A DNA stretch of 64,000 nt from Planctomycetota bacterium (GTDB lineage Bacteria; Planctomycetota; JAMOSO01), in assembly GCA_027063065.1 (NCBI GenBank), contig JAMOSO010000071.1:1-64000 (forward strand). The letters are read 5' to 3'. A program made the position numbers and the translations under genes. The notes under the pieces were generated by a model. That model did not search any database and was not told where the DNA came from. It saw only the letters and a program-made list of their open reading frames with translations. Shown here piece by piece: positions 7,796 through 16,474 of this stretch. Positions within the stretch are counted from its first letter, which is position 1; each line of letters opens with the position of its first letter.

Positions 7796-8356
7796 ATGAA
7801 AACAACTCAAAAATGTTTGATAGAAGCTTTGCAGGGCGAAAGTAATGCCATTGTAAGGTATGCCGATTTTGCTGATGTTGCATTAAAAGAAGGCTTTAAA
7901 AATATTGCTTATTTATTTAAGGCATTGGTTGAAACCGAGAGGGTACATCAAAAAAATCATTTGCGGGCATTGGGCGAGTGTGAATATAAACAAGAGCTAG
8001 AGGATTGGCCAGTATCTGATACTACATCTAATTTGCAATATGCTGTCGATGGCGAAACTTTAGAATACAAAAGTGCTTACCCATCAATGATTAAACAAAT
8101 ACGTAAAGAAGGTAGTAACGAATATCAAAAGGTGGCTATATTATCGATGACTTGGAGCAGTGCAGCAGAAAAAACCCATGCACAAGTTTTAAAAATAGCT
8201 TTAAAGGCAATTAAAAAAGGTATGGATTTAGATGTGACACAGATTTTTGTTTGTGAAGTCTGTGGCAATTTAATTTTAAGTAAAGAATTGCCAAAATCAG
8301 TTTGTGATATTTGTGGTCACGATGCCTTATTTTATAAATTAGTAAAGCCATTTTAA
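7796..8356 (+). CDS. Rubrerythrin
   Basis: 186 residues. An N-terminal ferritin-like four-helix domain (ESNAIVRYADFAD, VETERVHQKNHLRAL, SAAEKTHAQVL) supplies the di-iron ligands, and a C-terminal rubredoxin-like domain binds one iron through two CxxC pairs (CEVCGN and CDICGH). Rubrerythrins reduce hydrogen peroxide in the cytoplasm of anaerobes with electrons from NAD(P)H via rubredoxin or a flavoprotein. The gene is followed after 8 bases by a CCC1/VIT1-type transporter, so iron storage or detoxification may be coupled. No clear Shine-Dalgarno precedes ATG 7796. Confidence 0.95.
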   Translation: MKTTQKCLIEALQGESNAIVRYADFADVALKEGFKNIAYLFKALVETERVHQKNHLRALGECEYKQELEDWPVSDTTSNLQYAVDGETLEYKSAYPSMIKQIRKEGSNEYQKVAILSMTWSSAAEKTHAQVLKIALKAIKKGMDLDVTQIFVCEVCGNLILSKELPKSVCDICGHDALFYKLVKPF

Positions 8357-8364
8357 GGAATTTT

Positions 8365-9075
8365 ATGCCTAAACCATATCAAGAAAAATTTCATTTACAG
8401 GGTGGGGAGTTAATAAGGCAAGTAACCTTTGGAATGAACGATGGTGTTGTTAGCGTTTTTGCATTGTTAGCTGGTATAGCTGGAGCAGGTCAAGGTACGC
8501 AAACAATATTGGTTACCTTAATTGCGGCAACAGCGGCTGGTGCATTAAGCATGGCAGCAGGTGAGTTTATATCATCGAAAAGCGAGAGTGATTTTTTTAA
8601 TCACGAGATAGAACAAGAACGTTTAGAAATTAAACTGTGTCCTGAAATTGAGTTGGAAGAATTACGTCAAATTTATAAGAAGAAAGGTTTTGAAGGTGAT
8701 TTATTAGATGATGTGGTTAATCAGCTTGCTAAAAATGATGATCAGTGGATTAAAGAAATGGTTATTGATGAGTTAGGCGTAACAGAATTAGAGCATGAAA
8801 GCAGTCTTAAAACGGCTTTAGTGATTTTTGTTGCCTTTTGCATAGGTGCATCATTTCCGACTTTACCGTATGTTTTTTTGGCACCTTTAAATATCGATGC
8901 TGATATGATTTTTAATATTTCTACAGGTGTTACCATAGGTGGCTTATTTTTTGCAGGTGCCATGAAAAAATTTGTAACTGGTGTAAATTGGTTAAAGTCG
9001 GGCTTAGAGATGGTTTTGGTGGGAGCTTTTGCCTTTGGTATATCTTATTTGATAGGTATATTTATCCCTATTTAA
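8365..9075 (+). CDS. VIT1/CCC1-family iron/manganese transporter
   Basis: 236 residues with five membrane segments. The N-terminal helix carries the family signature (FGMNDGVVSVFALLAGIAGA), then AAAGALSMAAGEFISSKSE, a cytoplasmic metal-binding loop rich in Glu (residues about 75-130: HEIEQERLEIKLCPEIELEELRQIY), and three C-terminal segments. Relatives move Fe(II) or Mn(II) out of the cytosol. Starts 8 bases after rubrerythrin behind AAGGA, and lies just upstream of the Feo operon, so an iron-export or overflow role next to an iron-import system is likely. Confidence 0.9.
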   Translation: MPKPYQEKFHLQGGELIRQVTFGMNDGVVSVFALLAGIAGAGQGTQTILVTLIAATAAGALSMAAGEFISSKSESDFFNHEIEQERLEIKLCPEIELEELRQIYKKKGFEGDLLDDVVNQLAKNDDQWIKEMVIDELGVTELEHESSLKTALVIFVAFCIGASFPTLPYVFLAPLNIDADMIFNISTGVTIGGLFFAGAMKKFVTGVNWLKSGLEMVLVGAFAFGISYLIGIFIPI

Positions 9076-9080
9076 AATAT

Positions 9081-9098
9081 AAAGTTAGCCTAGCCTAA
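9081..9098. promoter_or_regulatory. DtxR/IdeR-like iron box 1 upstream of feoA
   Basis: AAAGTTAGCCTAGCCTAA; its reverse complement TTAGGCTAGGCTAACTTT closely resembles the TTAGGTTAGCCTAACCTAA type of DtxR-family operator. It lies just upstream of the -35 box of the feo promoter. Confidence 0.6.
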
Positions 9099-9104
9099 AA
9101 AAAA

Positions 9105-9132
9105 TTGACAATGCTTTGATAAATCGTAAAAT
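9105..9132 (+). promoter_or_regulatory. Predicted promoter of the feo operon
   Basis: TTGACA (9105-9110), 16-base spacer, TAAAAT (9127-9132). Bracketed by two iron-box-like sequences. Confidence 0.7.
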
Positions 9133-9135
9133 CCA

Positions 9136-9155
9136 AAGTTAGCTTGACCTAACTT
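9136..9155. promoter_or_regulatory. DtxR/IdeR-like iron box 2 upstream of feoA
   Basis: AAGTTAGCTTGACCTAACTT, a dyad with 7-base arms AAGTTAG/CTAACTT, immediately downstream of the -10 box where a repressor would cover the transcription start. Confidence 0.65.
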
Positions 9156-9173
9156 ATTTATTAAAGGAGTAAA

Positions 9174-9398
9174 ATGTATTTATCAGATTTAACTAAAAAT
9201 CAGCAAGCCAAAGTTGTGCGGGTAGGATGTGAGCGTGCTTTGGCTTGTCGTTTGGCGGATATGGGGCTTAGAAAAGGCGCAGAAATAACCGTAAAGCCGG
9301 ACGCCCCTTTAGGCGATCCGATGCATTTAATGGTATTGGGGTATGATTTTACTTTGCGCAAAAAAGACGCCAAACATATAGTTGTTGAGGTGTTGTAA
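9174..9398 (+). CDS. feoA: FeoA, small SH3-like cytosolic partner of FeoB
   Basis: 74 residues, the usual size. The pattern ARLADMGLRKGAEITV is present in slightly altered form (CRLADMGLRKGAEITVKPDAPLGDP), ending in RKKDAKHIVVEV. FeoA is needed for ferrous iron uptake by FeoB, probably by contacting its cytoplasmic part. Preceded by AAAGGAG. The stop codon shares one base with the feoB start (TAATG), giving translational coupling. Expression is probably iron-repressed through the two boxes upstream. Confidence 0.95.
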   Translation: MYLSDLTKNQQAKVVRVGCERALACRLADMGLRKGAEITVKPDAPLGDPMHLMVLGYDFTLRKKDAKHIVVEVL

Positions 9399-11509
9399 TG
9401 AAAAAATTTACTATTGCTTTAGCGGGTAATCCAAACTCAGGAAAAACTACCATTTTTAATAATTTAACAGGTGCGCATCAGCATGTCGGTAATTATGCAG
9501 GCGTAACAGTTGAAAAAAAAGAGGGTATTTGTAATTATTGTGATTATGAATTAAACATTGTGGATTTACCAGGTACTTATTCTTTGGCGGCTACTTCTCT
9601 TGAAGAAATAGTATCTCGGGATTTCTTAATAGATACTAAACCAGATGTAGTTGTAGTAGTTTTGGATTCAGCAAATTTAGAACGTAATTTATATTTAGCA
9701 GTTCAGTTGATAGAAATGAAATTGCCACTGATATTATTGTTTAATATGTGCGATGTATCTAAGGCACGGGGTATTGAATTTGATTTAGCACGTTTATCTA
9801 AGTTGTTGGGAGCGCCTATAGTAGAATCCATAGGTCGCAAACATATGGGTATGGATAAATTAAAAAAAACTATTGTGAAAGTTGCCGAAGCTCAAAGTAT
9901 ACCAGAGGTTAAAATACAGTATGGCGATGATTTAGAAAAAGAAATTTATAATATAAGTAAATTGTTAGAGCAATATGAAACTAATTTAATTAAACATTAT
10001 CCAGCTAAATGGTTGGCTATGAAGTTATTAGATCATGATTTGGATTTGCAAAAAAAGATAACCTCTCAAGAAGTTTTAGCTCAACTAAAAAAAAGCACTA
10101 CAATAATAGAAGAAAATTATGGAGATTATCCTGAAATAGCCATTGCCGATATGCGTTATGGATTTATTTCTGGCGCTTGTCAGCAAACCATAAAGCAGAC
10201 TATTGAAAAACGTCATGAAATAAGTGATATAATAGATGCTGTAGTAACTAATCGAATATTGGGAATACCTATCTTTTTATTTTTAATGTATTTAACTTTC
10301 CAATTTACTTTTACTTTGTCAGAAGCACCTATGGGTTGGTTAGAATCGTTTTTTGGGTGGTTAGCAGATTTTATATCTAGTTTGTGGCCTGCTAATAGCC
10401 ATAGTGATTTAAAAGCATTGTTGGTAGATGGTGTTATAGGTGGTGTAGGTGGTGTTTTGGTTTTTGTACCAAATATCATGCTACTGTTTTTGGCTATTTC
10501 TTTGATGGAAGATACTGGGTATATGTCAAGGGCTGCTTTTATAATGGACAGACTTATGACAAAAGTAGGTCTACAAGGAAAATCCTTTATACCTATGTTA
10601 ACAGGCTTTGGTTGTTCTGTACCAGCTATTATGGCAACTAGAACTTTAGAAAATCGCAAAGACCGTTTAATAACTATGTTGGTAGTGCCACTTATGAGTT
10701 GTAGTGCCAAATTACCAATTTATATGTTGTTAATTCCAGCTTTTTTTGAGACATCCATTCAACCACAAGTGATGTTTGGCATTTATTTATTAGGTGTCTT
10801 TTTAGCAATAATTTGTGCGTGGATATTACGTTTTACAATATTTAAAGGGGAGATTACTCCTTTTGTTATGGAGTTACCTATTTATCGTATGCCTACATTA
10901 CGAGGGGTATTAATCCATATGCTAGAAAAGAGCTGGGAGTATGTTAAAAAAGCTGGAACAGTAATTTTAGCTATTTCTATAATATTATGGTTTTTAAGTA
11001 CATATCCAAAGAAAACAGAATTTAGTAAAAATTATGATATTTTAATTGAGCAGGCAACTAACATTGCGGATAAACATGAATTAGAAAATCAAAAAAAGGC
11101 TGAGTTAGTAGAATATACATTAGCGTCAAGGGTTGGTAAATTAATTGAACCTGTTATTAAGCCCATAGGTTTTGATTGGAAAATTGGTACGGCATTAATA
11201 GGTGCATTTGCAGCTAAAGAGGTGTTTGTTGCTCAATTAGGTATTGTTTATTCTGAGGGAGAAACAGACGAGGATTCACAGTCTTTGAGAGATATTTTAA
11301 AACAATCTTATGGATCGTTAGTAGCGGTATGTATTATGGTTTTTTGTTTAATTTCAGCTCCGTGTATGGCTACTATTGCTGTTACAATTCGTGAGTCTGG
11401 TTCTTGGAAATGGGGAGCGTTTCAGCTTATAGGACTAACGGTTATGGCTTGGATTGTAACTTTTATATTTTATAATGTAGGAATGTTTTTCTCGTGGGGG
11501 GTAAGTTGA
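9398..11509 (+). CDS. feoB: FeoB, ferrous iron transporter with N-terminal GTPase
   Basis: 703 residues. The G-protein domain occupies about the first 170 residues (G1 GNPNSGKTT, G2 VGNYAGVTVE, G3 DLPGTYSL, G4 NMCD). A helical guanine-dissociation region follows, then the polytopic core with the FeoB gate sequences GFGCSVPAIMATRTL and VPLMSCSAKLPIYMLLIPAFF and a C-terminal bundle. Imports Fe(II) across the inner membrane. Starts on the feoA stop and its own stop overlaps the next short gene (ATGA-like overlap, 1 base), so three genes form one translationally coupled unit. Confidence 0.97.
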   Translation: MKKFTIALAGNPNSGKTTIFNNLTGAHQHVGNYAGVTVEKKEGICNYCDYELNIVDLPGTYSLAATSLEEIVSRDFLIDTKPDVVVVVLDSANLERNLYLAVQLIEMKLPLILLFNMCDVSKARGIEFDLARLSKLLGAPIVESIGRKHMGMDKLKKTIVKVAEAQSIPEVKIQYGDDLEKEIYNISKLLEQYETNLIKHYPAKWLAMKLLDHDLDLQKKITSQEVLAQLKKSTTIIEENYGDYPEIAIADMRYGFISGACQQTIKQTIEKRHEISDIIDAVVTNRILGIPIFLFLMYLTFQFTFTLSEAPMGWLESFFGWLADFISSLWPANSHSDLKALLVDGVIGGVGGVLVFVPNIMLLFLAISLMEDTGYMSRAAFIMDRLMTKVGLQGKSFIPMLTGFGCSVPAIMATRTLENRKDRLITMLVVPLMSCSAKLPIYMLLIPAFFETSIQPQVMFGIYLLGVFLAIICAWILRFTIFKGEITPFVMELPIYRMPTLRGVLIHMLEKSWEYVKKAGTVILAISIILWFLSTYPKKTEFSKNYDILIEQATNIADKHELENQKKAELVEYTLASRVGKLIEPVIKPIGFDWKIGTALIGAFAAKEVFVAQLGIVYSEGETDEDSQSLRDILKQSYGSLVAVCIMVFCLISAPCMATIAVTIRESGSWKWGAFQLIGLTVMAWIVTFIFYNVGMFFSWGVS

Positions 11510-11637
11510 TGCTAGAGACTATAATTTTAATTTTAATTTTTATAGGAGCAGGTGTATTTGCCTATCGTGCTTTACGCAATGATATTAAAAATCCCAGTTG
11601 TGGTGGTTGTAAAAAAAATAAACGCAACAAACTTTGA
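11509..11637 (+). CDS. FeoB-associated Cys-rich membrane protein
   Basis: 42 residues, ATG overlapping the last base of the feoB stop. An N-terminal membrane helix (ETIILILIFIGAGVFAYRAL) is followed by a basic segment with a CGGC motif (NPSCGGCKKNKRNKL). This is the pattern of the short FeoB-associated Cys-rich family (a functional analogue of FeoC in many anaerobes). Its role is not well established; it may anchor a metal- or redox-sensing thiol pair next to FeoB. Confidence 0.85.
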   Translation: MLETIILILIFIGAGVFAYRALRNDIKNPSCGGCKKNKRNKL

Positions 11638-11658
11638 ACTTGTTATCCTACAAATACA

Positions 11659-11690
11659 ACAGCAAGTGCAATTAACTTTGCACTTGCTGT
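11659..11690. terminator. Strong hairpin between convergent feo and pel operons
   Basis: ACAGCAAGTGCAA (11659-11671) pairs exactly with TTGCACTTGCTGT (11678-11690), loop 6 bases. Neither side has a good T-run, so termination may depend on additional factors, but the position between two convergent operons fits a shared 3' end. The stop codon of pelG lies in the loop. Confidence 0.6.
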
Positions 11691-13039
11691 CCTGCAAATA
11701 CGTTATAATCTAATCGTTTAAGTTTATATTCCATATAGAACATACCAACAACAACAGGGATTAAGCAAGCTAATAAATAACCAAACCCCGTATATATAAA
11801 ACCTAAGTTTATGGTCATAGGTGTTAATATGGCATTGCAAAAAAGAAATAAGGTAGTGATGCCTGCAGCCAGTTTTTGCCAATCAAAATATAAGATAATT
11901 ATAATTTGTACCATTAAAAGAGCTTGCATAAATGCTGCAATTAAAGAGATGCGAAACATTGTAGCAAGACCTGGATTTAAGCCTGTTATTTCCATTATTT
12001 TAGGCGCTAATAAAATACAGATTAATGTAATTGCCCCTTGAAATTTTAACATTCTTAAGATAGATAGTTTTAAGGCATCATTCATTTGTTCTTTAGCTTT
12101 GGTTAATTGATTCCAAGAGAACCCGCTTTCTAATCCACGGTAATACTCAGAATATTTTTGATAAAAACTTGTTTCGATACGTATTAAAAATAACGCCATT
12201 GTTGGTACGATAGAAATATAAGCATAATACATACAAGTGTCATAATCTGTAGTTGCTAAAAACGGGCCAGCACTTACATTGTTATCAATCCAGTAATATA
12301 CTTTGTCTATCCAAATGCCAGTGTTATAGCTAAATCCACATAAAATAAGCCATGGCTTATTATACCAATATTTAAGAACTTCTTTGTCTGCCCCGTGTGT
12401 TGTTGGAAATTCTCGTGCAGTTCGTATTGCTAAGAAAAGAGCCAATACTGTCATTCCAAAGCCAAAGCCCCATAACATCCCATCTAATCCCCATACTATT
12501 CCACCCCAATATGCGGCGGCAACACTAATGGCATAGCCGATAAAAAAAGATTTAACTATGGCAATATAATCTCTAGCAGCTGACAAATAAATCATACCAA
12601 CCCATGTCAACGCAATAGTTTGAAATAATAAAGCTCCGGCCAAGCTTAGTGATATAGACAGACCAGTTATTATATAAAACAAAAAACTGCTTCCGCCACC
12701 TAGTATAAATAAAACAGCCCCTACAAAATGAAAACTAGGCAATAATGATTGGGGATCATCAACATATAATCTGTCGGCTAAATACCTAGTTGTCGCCAGT
12801 TGAAAAGGCCCTGTTAATATTAATGTACCCATATATGTATATACGACAATTACTCTAAATAGCTCATTTTCTTTTGGAGTAACAATATCTTTTAATACTA
12901 TGCTAATTAGTGCGATGCCGATAATCGACAGTAACCATGGTCCTGCTGAAAGTAGTGCACTATAAATGTAAGCTTGAGCAATACCTAGATAGGTGTTTTT
13001 TTGTAATATTTTTTGTAGATGAAATCCAACGCCAGCCAT
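11672..13039 (-). CDS. pelG: PelG, membrane component of the Pel polysaccharide synthase
   Basis: 455 residues with about 12 predicted membrane segments and no large soluble domain, matching PelG of the Pel system (MATE/polysaccharide-transporter-like fold). The N-terminus MAGVGFHLQKIL is characteristic of the family. PelG is thought to carry the growing polymer through the inner membrane, working with the PelF glycosyltransferase and PelD/PelE. Last gene of the operon; starts 2 bases after pelF. Its last seven codons form one arm of the hairpin that separates the locus from feoB. Confidence 0.93.
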   Translation of the reverse strand: MAGVGFHLQKILQKNTYLGIAQAYIYSALLSAGPWLLSIIGIALISIVLKDIVTPKENELFRVIVVYTYMGTLILTGPFQLATTRYLADRLYVDDPQSLLPSFHFVGAVLFILGGGSSFLFYIITGLSISLSLAGALLFQTIALTWVGMIYLSAARDYIAIVKSFFIGYAISVAAAYWGGIVWGLDGMLWGFGFGMTVLALFLAIRTAREFPTTHGADKEVLKYWYNKPWLILCGFSYNTGIWIDKVYYWIDNNVSAGPFLATTDYDTCMYYAYISIVPTMALFLIRIETSFYQKYSEYYRGLESGFSWNQLTKAKEQMNDALKLSILRMLKFQGAITLICILLAPKIMEITGLNPGLATMFRISLIAAFMQALLMVQIIIILYFDWQKLAAGITTLFLFCNAILTPMTINLGFIYTGFGYLLACLIPVVVGMFYMEYKLKRLDYNVFAGQQVQS

Positions 13040-13041
13040 AA

Positions 13042-14550
13042 TTAGTCTTGTAAAGTAGCCATTAAAAAATATTCATATTCTTTTTTGTAAGCATCGGTAA
13101 CTAGGTGTAGGGCATAATAAGTTTGCACACGTTTACGTCCGGCCTTACCAATCTCACGCGCATATTCTGGATTGTAATAAAGTATTTTTAATTTCTCTGC
13201 AAATGGACTAGGCGAAGCAACTGGTACGACAAATCCTGAAGGGCCAATTTCTTTATCTTCTGCACTCCTACCTTCTAATAATTCTCGGCACGCACCTACA
13301 TCTGTTGCAACTACTGGTACTCCAGCGGCATTTGCTTCTAAAATTACAAAAGGTAACCCTTCAGATATCGAGCTTAAAACTACCACATCTAAAATGGGCA
13401 AATATTTTTTAACGTCTACCATACCTGTAAATTCTATTTTATTTTTTAAATCTAATACTTCGATAAATTCTTGGCATTCTTGTACATATTCAGCCTCTTC
13501 ATCTTGAGGCCCCATAATAAATAATTTAAAATTTAAATTTTCACTGTTTAAAATGTCTAGGGTTCGCAATAGAGTTTTTATATCTTTAATTGAGGCTACT
13601 CTGCCAATAAAGCCAATATGAAAGATGTCATCGGTATGGCGATAGCGTTGTTTTAGTTTTGTAAATTCAAATACATTTACACCATTGGGAATAATTTTTA
13701 TTGAATCTGGTGCGCCATCTGCGATTTGATCAATTTTGTTTGCATCAAATAAGGAATATATTTGGTCAGCGGCATTATAGGCACTGCGACTTAAAGATAA
13801 AAAAAACTGTACCCACCAGTATTTGTAAAAATTGCGTTTACGTCCCATATCTAAGCTTCTAGCTTTACTTAAATCATCTTTAATCCATGATGAATTAAAG
13901 ATTTCAATACGCCTTTCACGTGTGTATATGCCATGTTCACTAATCAGAAAAGCGGCATCGTTTTGTTTGCTAGCAATAGCACCTAGCATTCCAGCATAGC
14001 CTGTACAAGCTGCATGATAAATACGTGCACGTGGTATTTTTATACGCAATAATTTTAAGAGAGGTAAATTTACAAATCTATATGCCCAATAAAAATCCAA
14101 AAACCCTGCCTCTTGGTTTAAATGTTTATGATAAAAATTTTTGGCAATTTCCCATGCTTGTTGGCTGTAGGCAAAACAGTCCATAAATTGAGATTCGGTT
14201 TTTGGTATGTTCACTAATGTTTGTAAAGTATGCAAATCGAGAGGCTTTGCTTCTAGTATGTCTTCTTGTAGTTGTTCTAATTTTTGCCATTGATTTTGGC
14301 TAAGTAATTTGTCGACTTTTAAATGGGGCTTCTTATCTGGATAATCGTGTATGTAAGCTTCGTGCATATTAATCACATTTGCTGGCAAATGATATTTTAG
14401 TTTTTTAAAATCATTACGCTTAGGACCTAAATATAGAATATTAAATCTAATATATGGCATTGCATCTAACAGTTGTTTAACCCAAGAGCTAACACCTCCT
14501 TGAACGTATGGGTATGTACCTTCTAAAATCAAACACACATCGGCTTTCAT
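13042..14550 (-). CDS. pelF: PelF, cytosolic GT4 glycosyltransferase of the Pel synthase
   Basis: 502 residues, as expected. The N-terminal DUF3492-type Rossmann half starts with VCLILEGTYPYVQGGVSSW; the C-terminal half holds the GT4 nucleotide-sugar site (FIGRVASIKDI, FIMGPQDEEAEY, SISEGLPFVILEANAAGVPV with the E-x7-E pair). PelF polymerises the Pel backbone, a partially deacetylated N-acetylgalactosamine-rich polymer in Pseudomonas, from UDP-sugars. It lies between the HEAT-repeat gene and pelG, 1 to 2 bases from each, in a tightly packed operon. Confidence 0.95.
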   Translation of the reverse strand: MKADVCLILEGTYPYVQGGVSSWVKQLLDAMPYIRFNILYLGPKRNDFKKLKYHLPANVINMHEAYIHDYPDKKPHLKVDKLLSQNQWQKLEQLQEDILEAKPLDLHTLQTLVNIPKTESQFMDCFAYSQQAWEIAKNFYHKHLNQEAGFLDFYWAYRFVNLPLLKLLRIKIPRARIYHAACTGYAGMLGAIASKQNDAAFLISEHGIYTRERRIEIFNSSWIKDDLSKARSLDMGRKRNFYKYWWVQFFLSLSRSAYNAADQIYSLFDANKIDQIADGAPDSIKIIPNGVNVFEFTKLKQRYRHTDDIFHIGFIGRVASIKDIKTLLRTLDILNSENLNFKLFIMGPQDEEAEYVQECQEFIEVLDLKNKIEFTGMVDVKKYLPILDVVVLSSISEGLPFVILEANAAGVPVVATDVGACRELLEGRSAEDKEIGPSGFVVPVASPSPFAEKLKILYYNPEYAREIGKAGRKRVQTYYALHLVTDAYKKEYEYFLMATLQD

Positions 14551-14551
14551 T

Positions 14552-16474
14552 TTAATGTTCTTTTTGCACTTGTATAAAATTGTTAGAAATAATTTTTGTG
14601 GCTAATTTTCTAACACTCAATTCTTCATCAAATAAACTGGCGTCAATAATACTAGCATAGATGTTACTGTTAATTAAATGCGGGGGGTGTAATAGGGTGG
14701 CAATTCTGATTTCTTTTTGGGGTAATGTTAATAGATGTTTAATAGGCAGTGGATGTTTTAGTTGCTGTGATAAATCAGCTAGTACCCATGCTTCTATTAA
14801 TGCTAAATTATAGCTGTGGGTGCTTTCGGATAAAATTTCATTTAAAGGTTTTAAATCATATTGTGCCATTGAAATTAAAGCGTTAGTAGCCCAGTTTAAA
14901 CCATTACTAGCTTGTTTGGCTAGATATATGATAGCTTGTTTTTCTGCTTTGATTGAAGAGGCATATTTTATAATCAGTTTTAATTTAGCATGGTATTCAG
15001 GAAATTGTGTAATTAACTCATATAGAGAATAGTTATGTTGATATAGTAATGATTTAGAGATAGCTTTTAATAATTCTATTTCCGAGCTTTCTTGTAATAG
15101 ATTTAGCATTTCTATACTTAATGTTTTATTTTTGATATGCGCACTGACTCTGCATGCTAAAATAGCAATATTTAAATATGGATGCTTAAGTTTACTTTTA
15201 ACACTTATTGCTATTTCTTCTGGTAATGTATGATTTTGTCCCCACATTTCTAATCGACTTAAAACACTTTCATATATGCTATTTGGGTGTTCTTCTTCTA
15301 AGATGGAGCTAAAATCATATAGGTTTTTTTTAGTCAAAATTGAAGATAAGCTTTGCACTGCTGTATACGAGGTGAGTTCGTCAGTTTTTAGAGCCTCCCT
15401 TATTTGTGGCCATGCCTTTTTAAAACCCGCTTGTCCTGCAATTTCAATAATGTGCAAAATCACATTTGTATCTTTTTCTTGTTGCCACCAGTTACAAAAA
15501 TTATCTTCTGTTTCAGGTAATGCTAAAAGTCCAGCTAATTCATAACCAATTATTCTTATATTTGCGTTTTGGCTTTGCATAGAGTTATTAGATATATGTA
15601 TTATTAATTCTTCTGGCATAGCGCCTAAACTTTGTATACAAGTTCGTTTTAACTCTGGGTGAATTTTTGTAGCCATTACATTAATAATTTTAAAAGCTAC
15701 ATTTTCTTGAGGGTAGTTAGCTAATGCTTCTACAGCAGATTTGCGTAATATATTTTGATTTGTTTCATTTTCTAAAATATTTAATAAAGTGGATATGGCA
15801 TCTTTTAGTTGATGTTTACCAAAAATTTTGCATAGGTATATTTTGACCTCTATATCCGCTTCTGTCTGTAGTGCTTGTAATAATATTTGTAACGGTTTGG
15901 ATGTAATAGGTAAGTAGCATATTTGTTCGGCAGATAATTTGCGTATAGTTACAGAATTATGTGTAAGACAATTTAATAATAAATCAGCTAAATTTTTGCG
16001 AGCACTTTTTTTAAAATTTAATTTGCTTAAAGAAAGCAAAGTAGCTTCGATAACTTTTTCAGATGTTGATTTTAGTAATCGGCGAATATAGGCAATATCA
16101 AAACCTAATCCATAATAACAAAGCAAGTTTATTACTGGTATGCATAATTCAGAATTAACATCTTCTAGTAAAGATAAAACGTATTTTTGTGCATTGTAAC
16201 CATCGATTTTACGCAAAGCGTTAAAAGCTTCGAGGCTTAAATCTTTATCTTTATTTTTAGTATATTCAATTAACAGTTCAATACATGGTTTGGCATTGGT
16301 CAAAGATAATAACGGACATATTTTTTTTGCCTTTATATAATTTAAATCTTTAGCAAATTTACAAAAATCTAAAAGTTCTTTTGGGTTTTCTTCTAGTTGT
16401 TCCCAAAGAATACGCGCTTCTAAAATAGTTGCTTTTTCAAGTTCAGTAAAAATAGTTTCATTATTTTTATTCAT
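14552..16474 (-). CDS. HEAT-repeat protein encoded inside the Pel operon
   Basis: 640 residues from the ATG whose TGA-overlap (ATGA) with pelE at 16471-16474 is typical of coupled genes; an upstream TTG at 16495 is possible but less likely. No signal peptide or membrane segment: cytosolic. The sequence is almost wholly helical and made of about 35-residue repeats such as KPCIELLIEYTKNKDKDLSL, EALNAL-like helices and SVTIRKLSAEQ, the pattern of HEAT/armadillo repeats, ending KLATKIISNNFIQVQKEH. The classical pelA-G operon has no such gene. As it lies between pelE and pelF, a scaffold linking the PelDE membrane complex to the cytosolic transferase is a plausible inference. Confidence 0.85.
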   Translation of the reverse strand: MNKNNETIFTELEKATILEARILWEQLEENPKELLDFCKFAKDLNYIKAKKICPLLSLTNAKPCIELLIEYTKNKDKDLSLEAFNALRKIDGYNAQKYVLSLLEDVNSELCIPVINLLCYYGLGFDIAYIRRLLKSTSEKVIEATLLSLSKLNFKKSARKNLADLLLNCLTHNSVTIRKLSAEQICYLPITSKPLQILLQALQTEADIEVKIYLCKIFGKHQLKDAISTLLNILENETNQNILRKSAVEALANYPQENVAFKIINVMATKIHPELKRTCIQSLGAMPEELIIHISNNSMQSQNANIRIIGYELAGLLALPETEDNFCNWWQQEKDTNVILHIIEIAGQAGFKKAWPQIREALKTDELTSYTAVQSLSSILTKKNLYDFSSILEEEHPNSIYESVLSRLEMWGQNHTLPEEIAISVKSKLKHPYLNIAILACRVSAHIKNKTLSIEMLNLLQESSEIELLKAISKSLLYQHNYSLYELITQFPEYHAKLKLIIKYASSIKAEKQAIIYLAKQASNGLNWATNALISMAQYDLKPLNEILSESTHSYNLALIEAWVLADLSQQLKHPLPIKHLLTLPQKEIRIATLLHPPHLINSNIYASIIDASLFDEELSVRKLATKIISNNFIQVQKEH

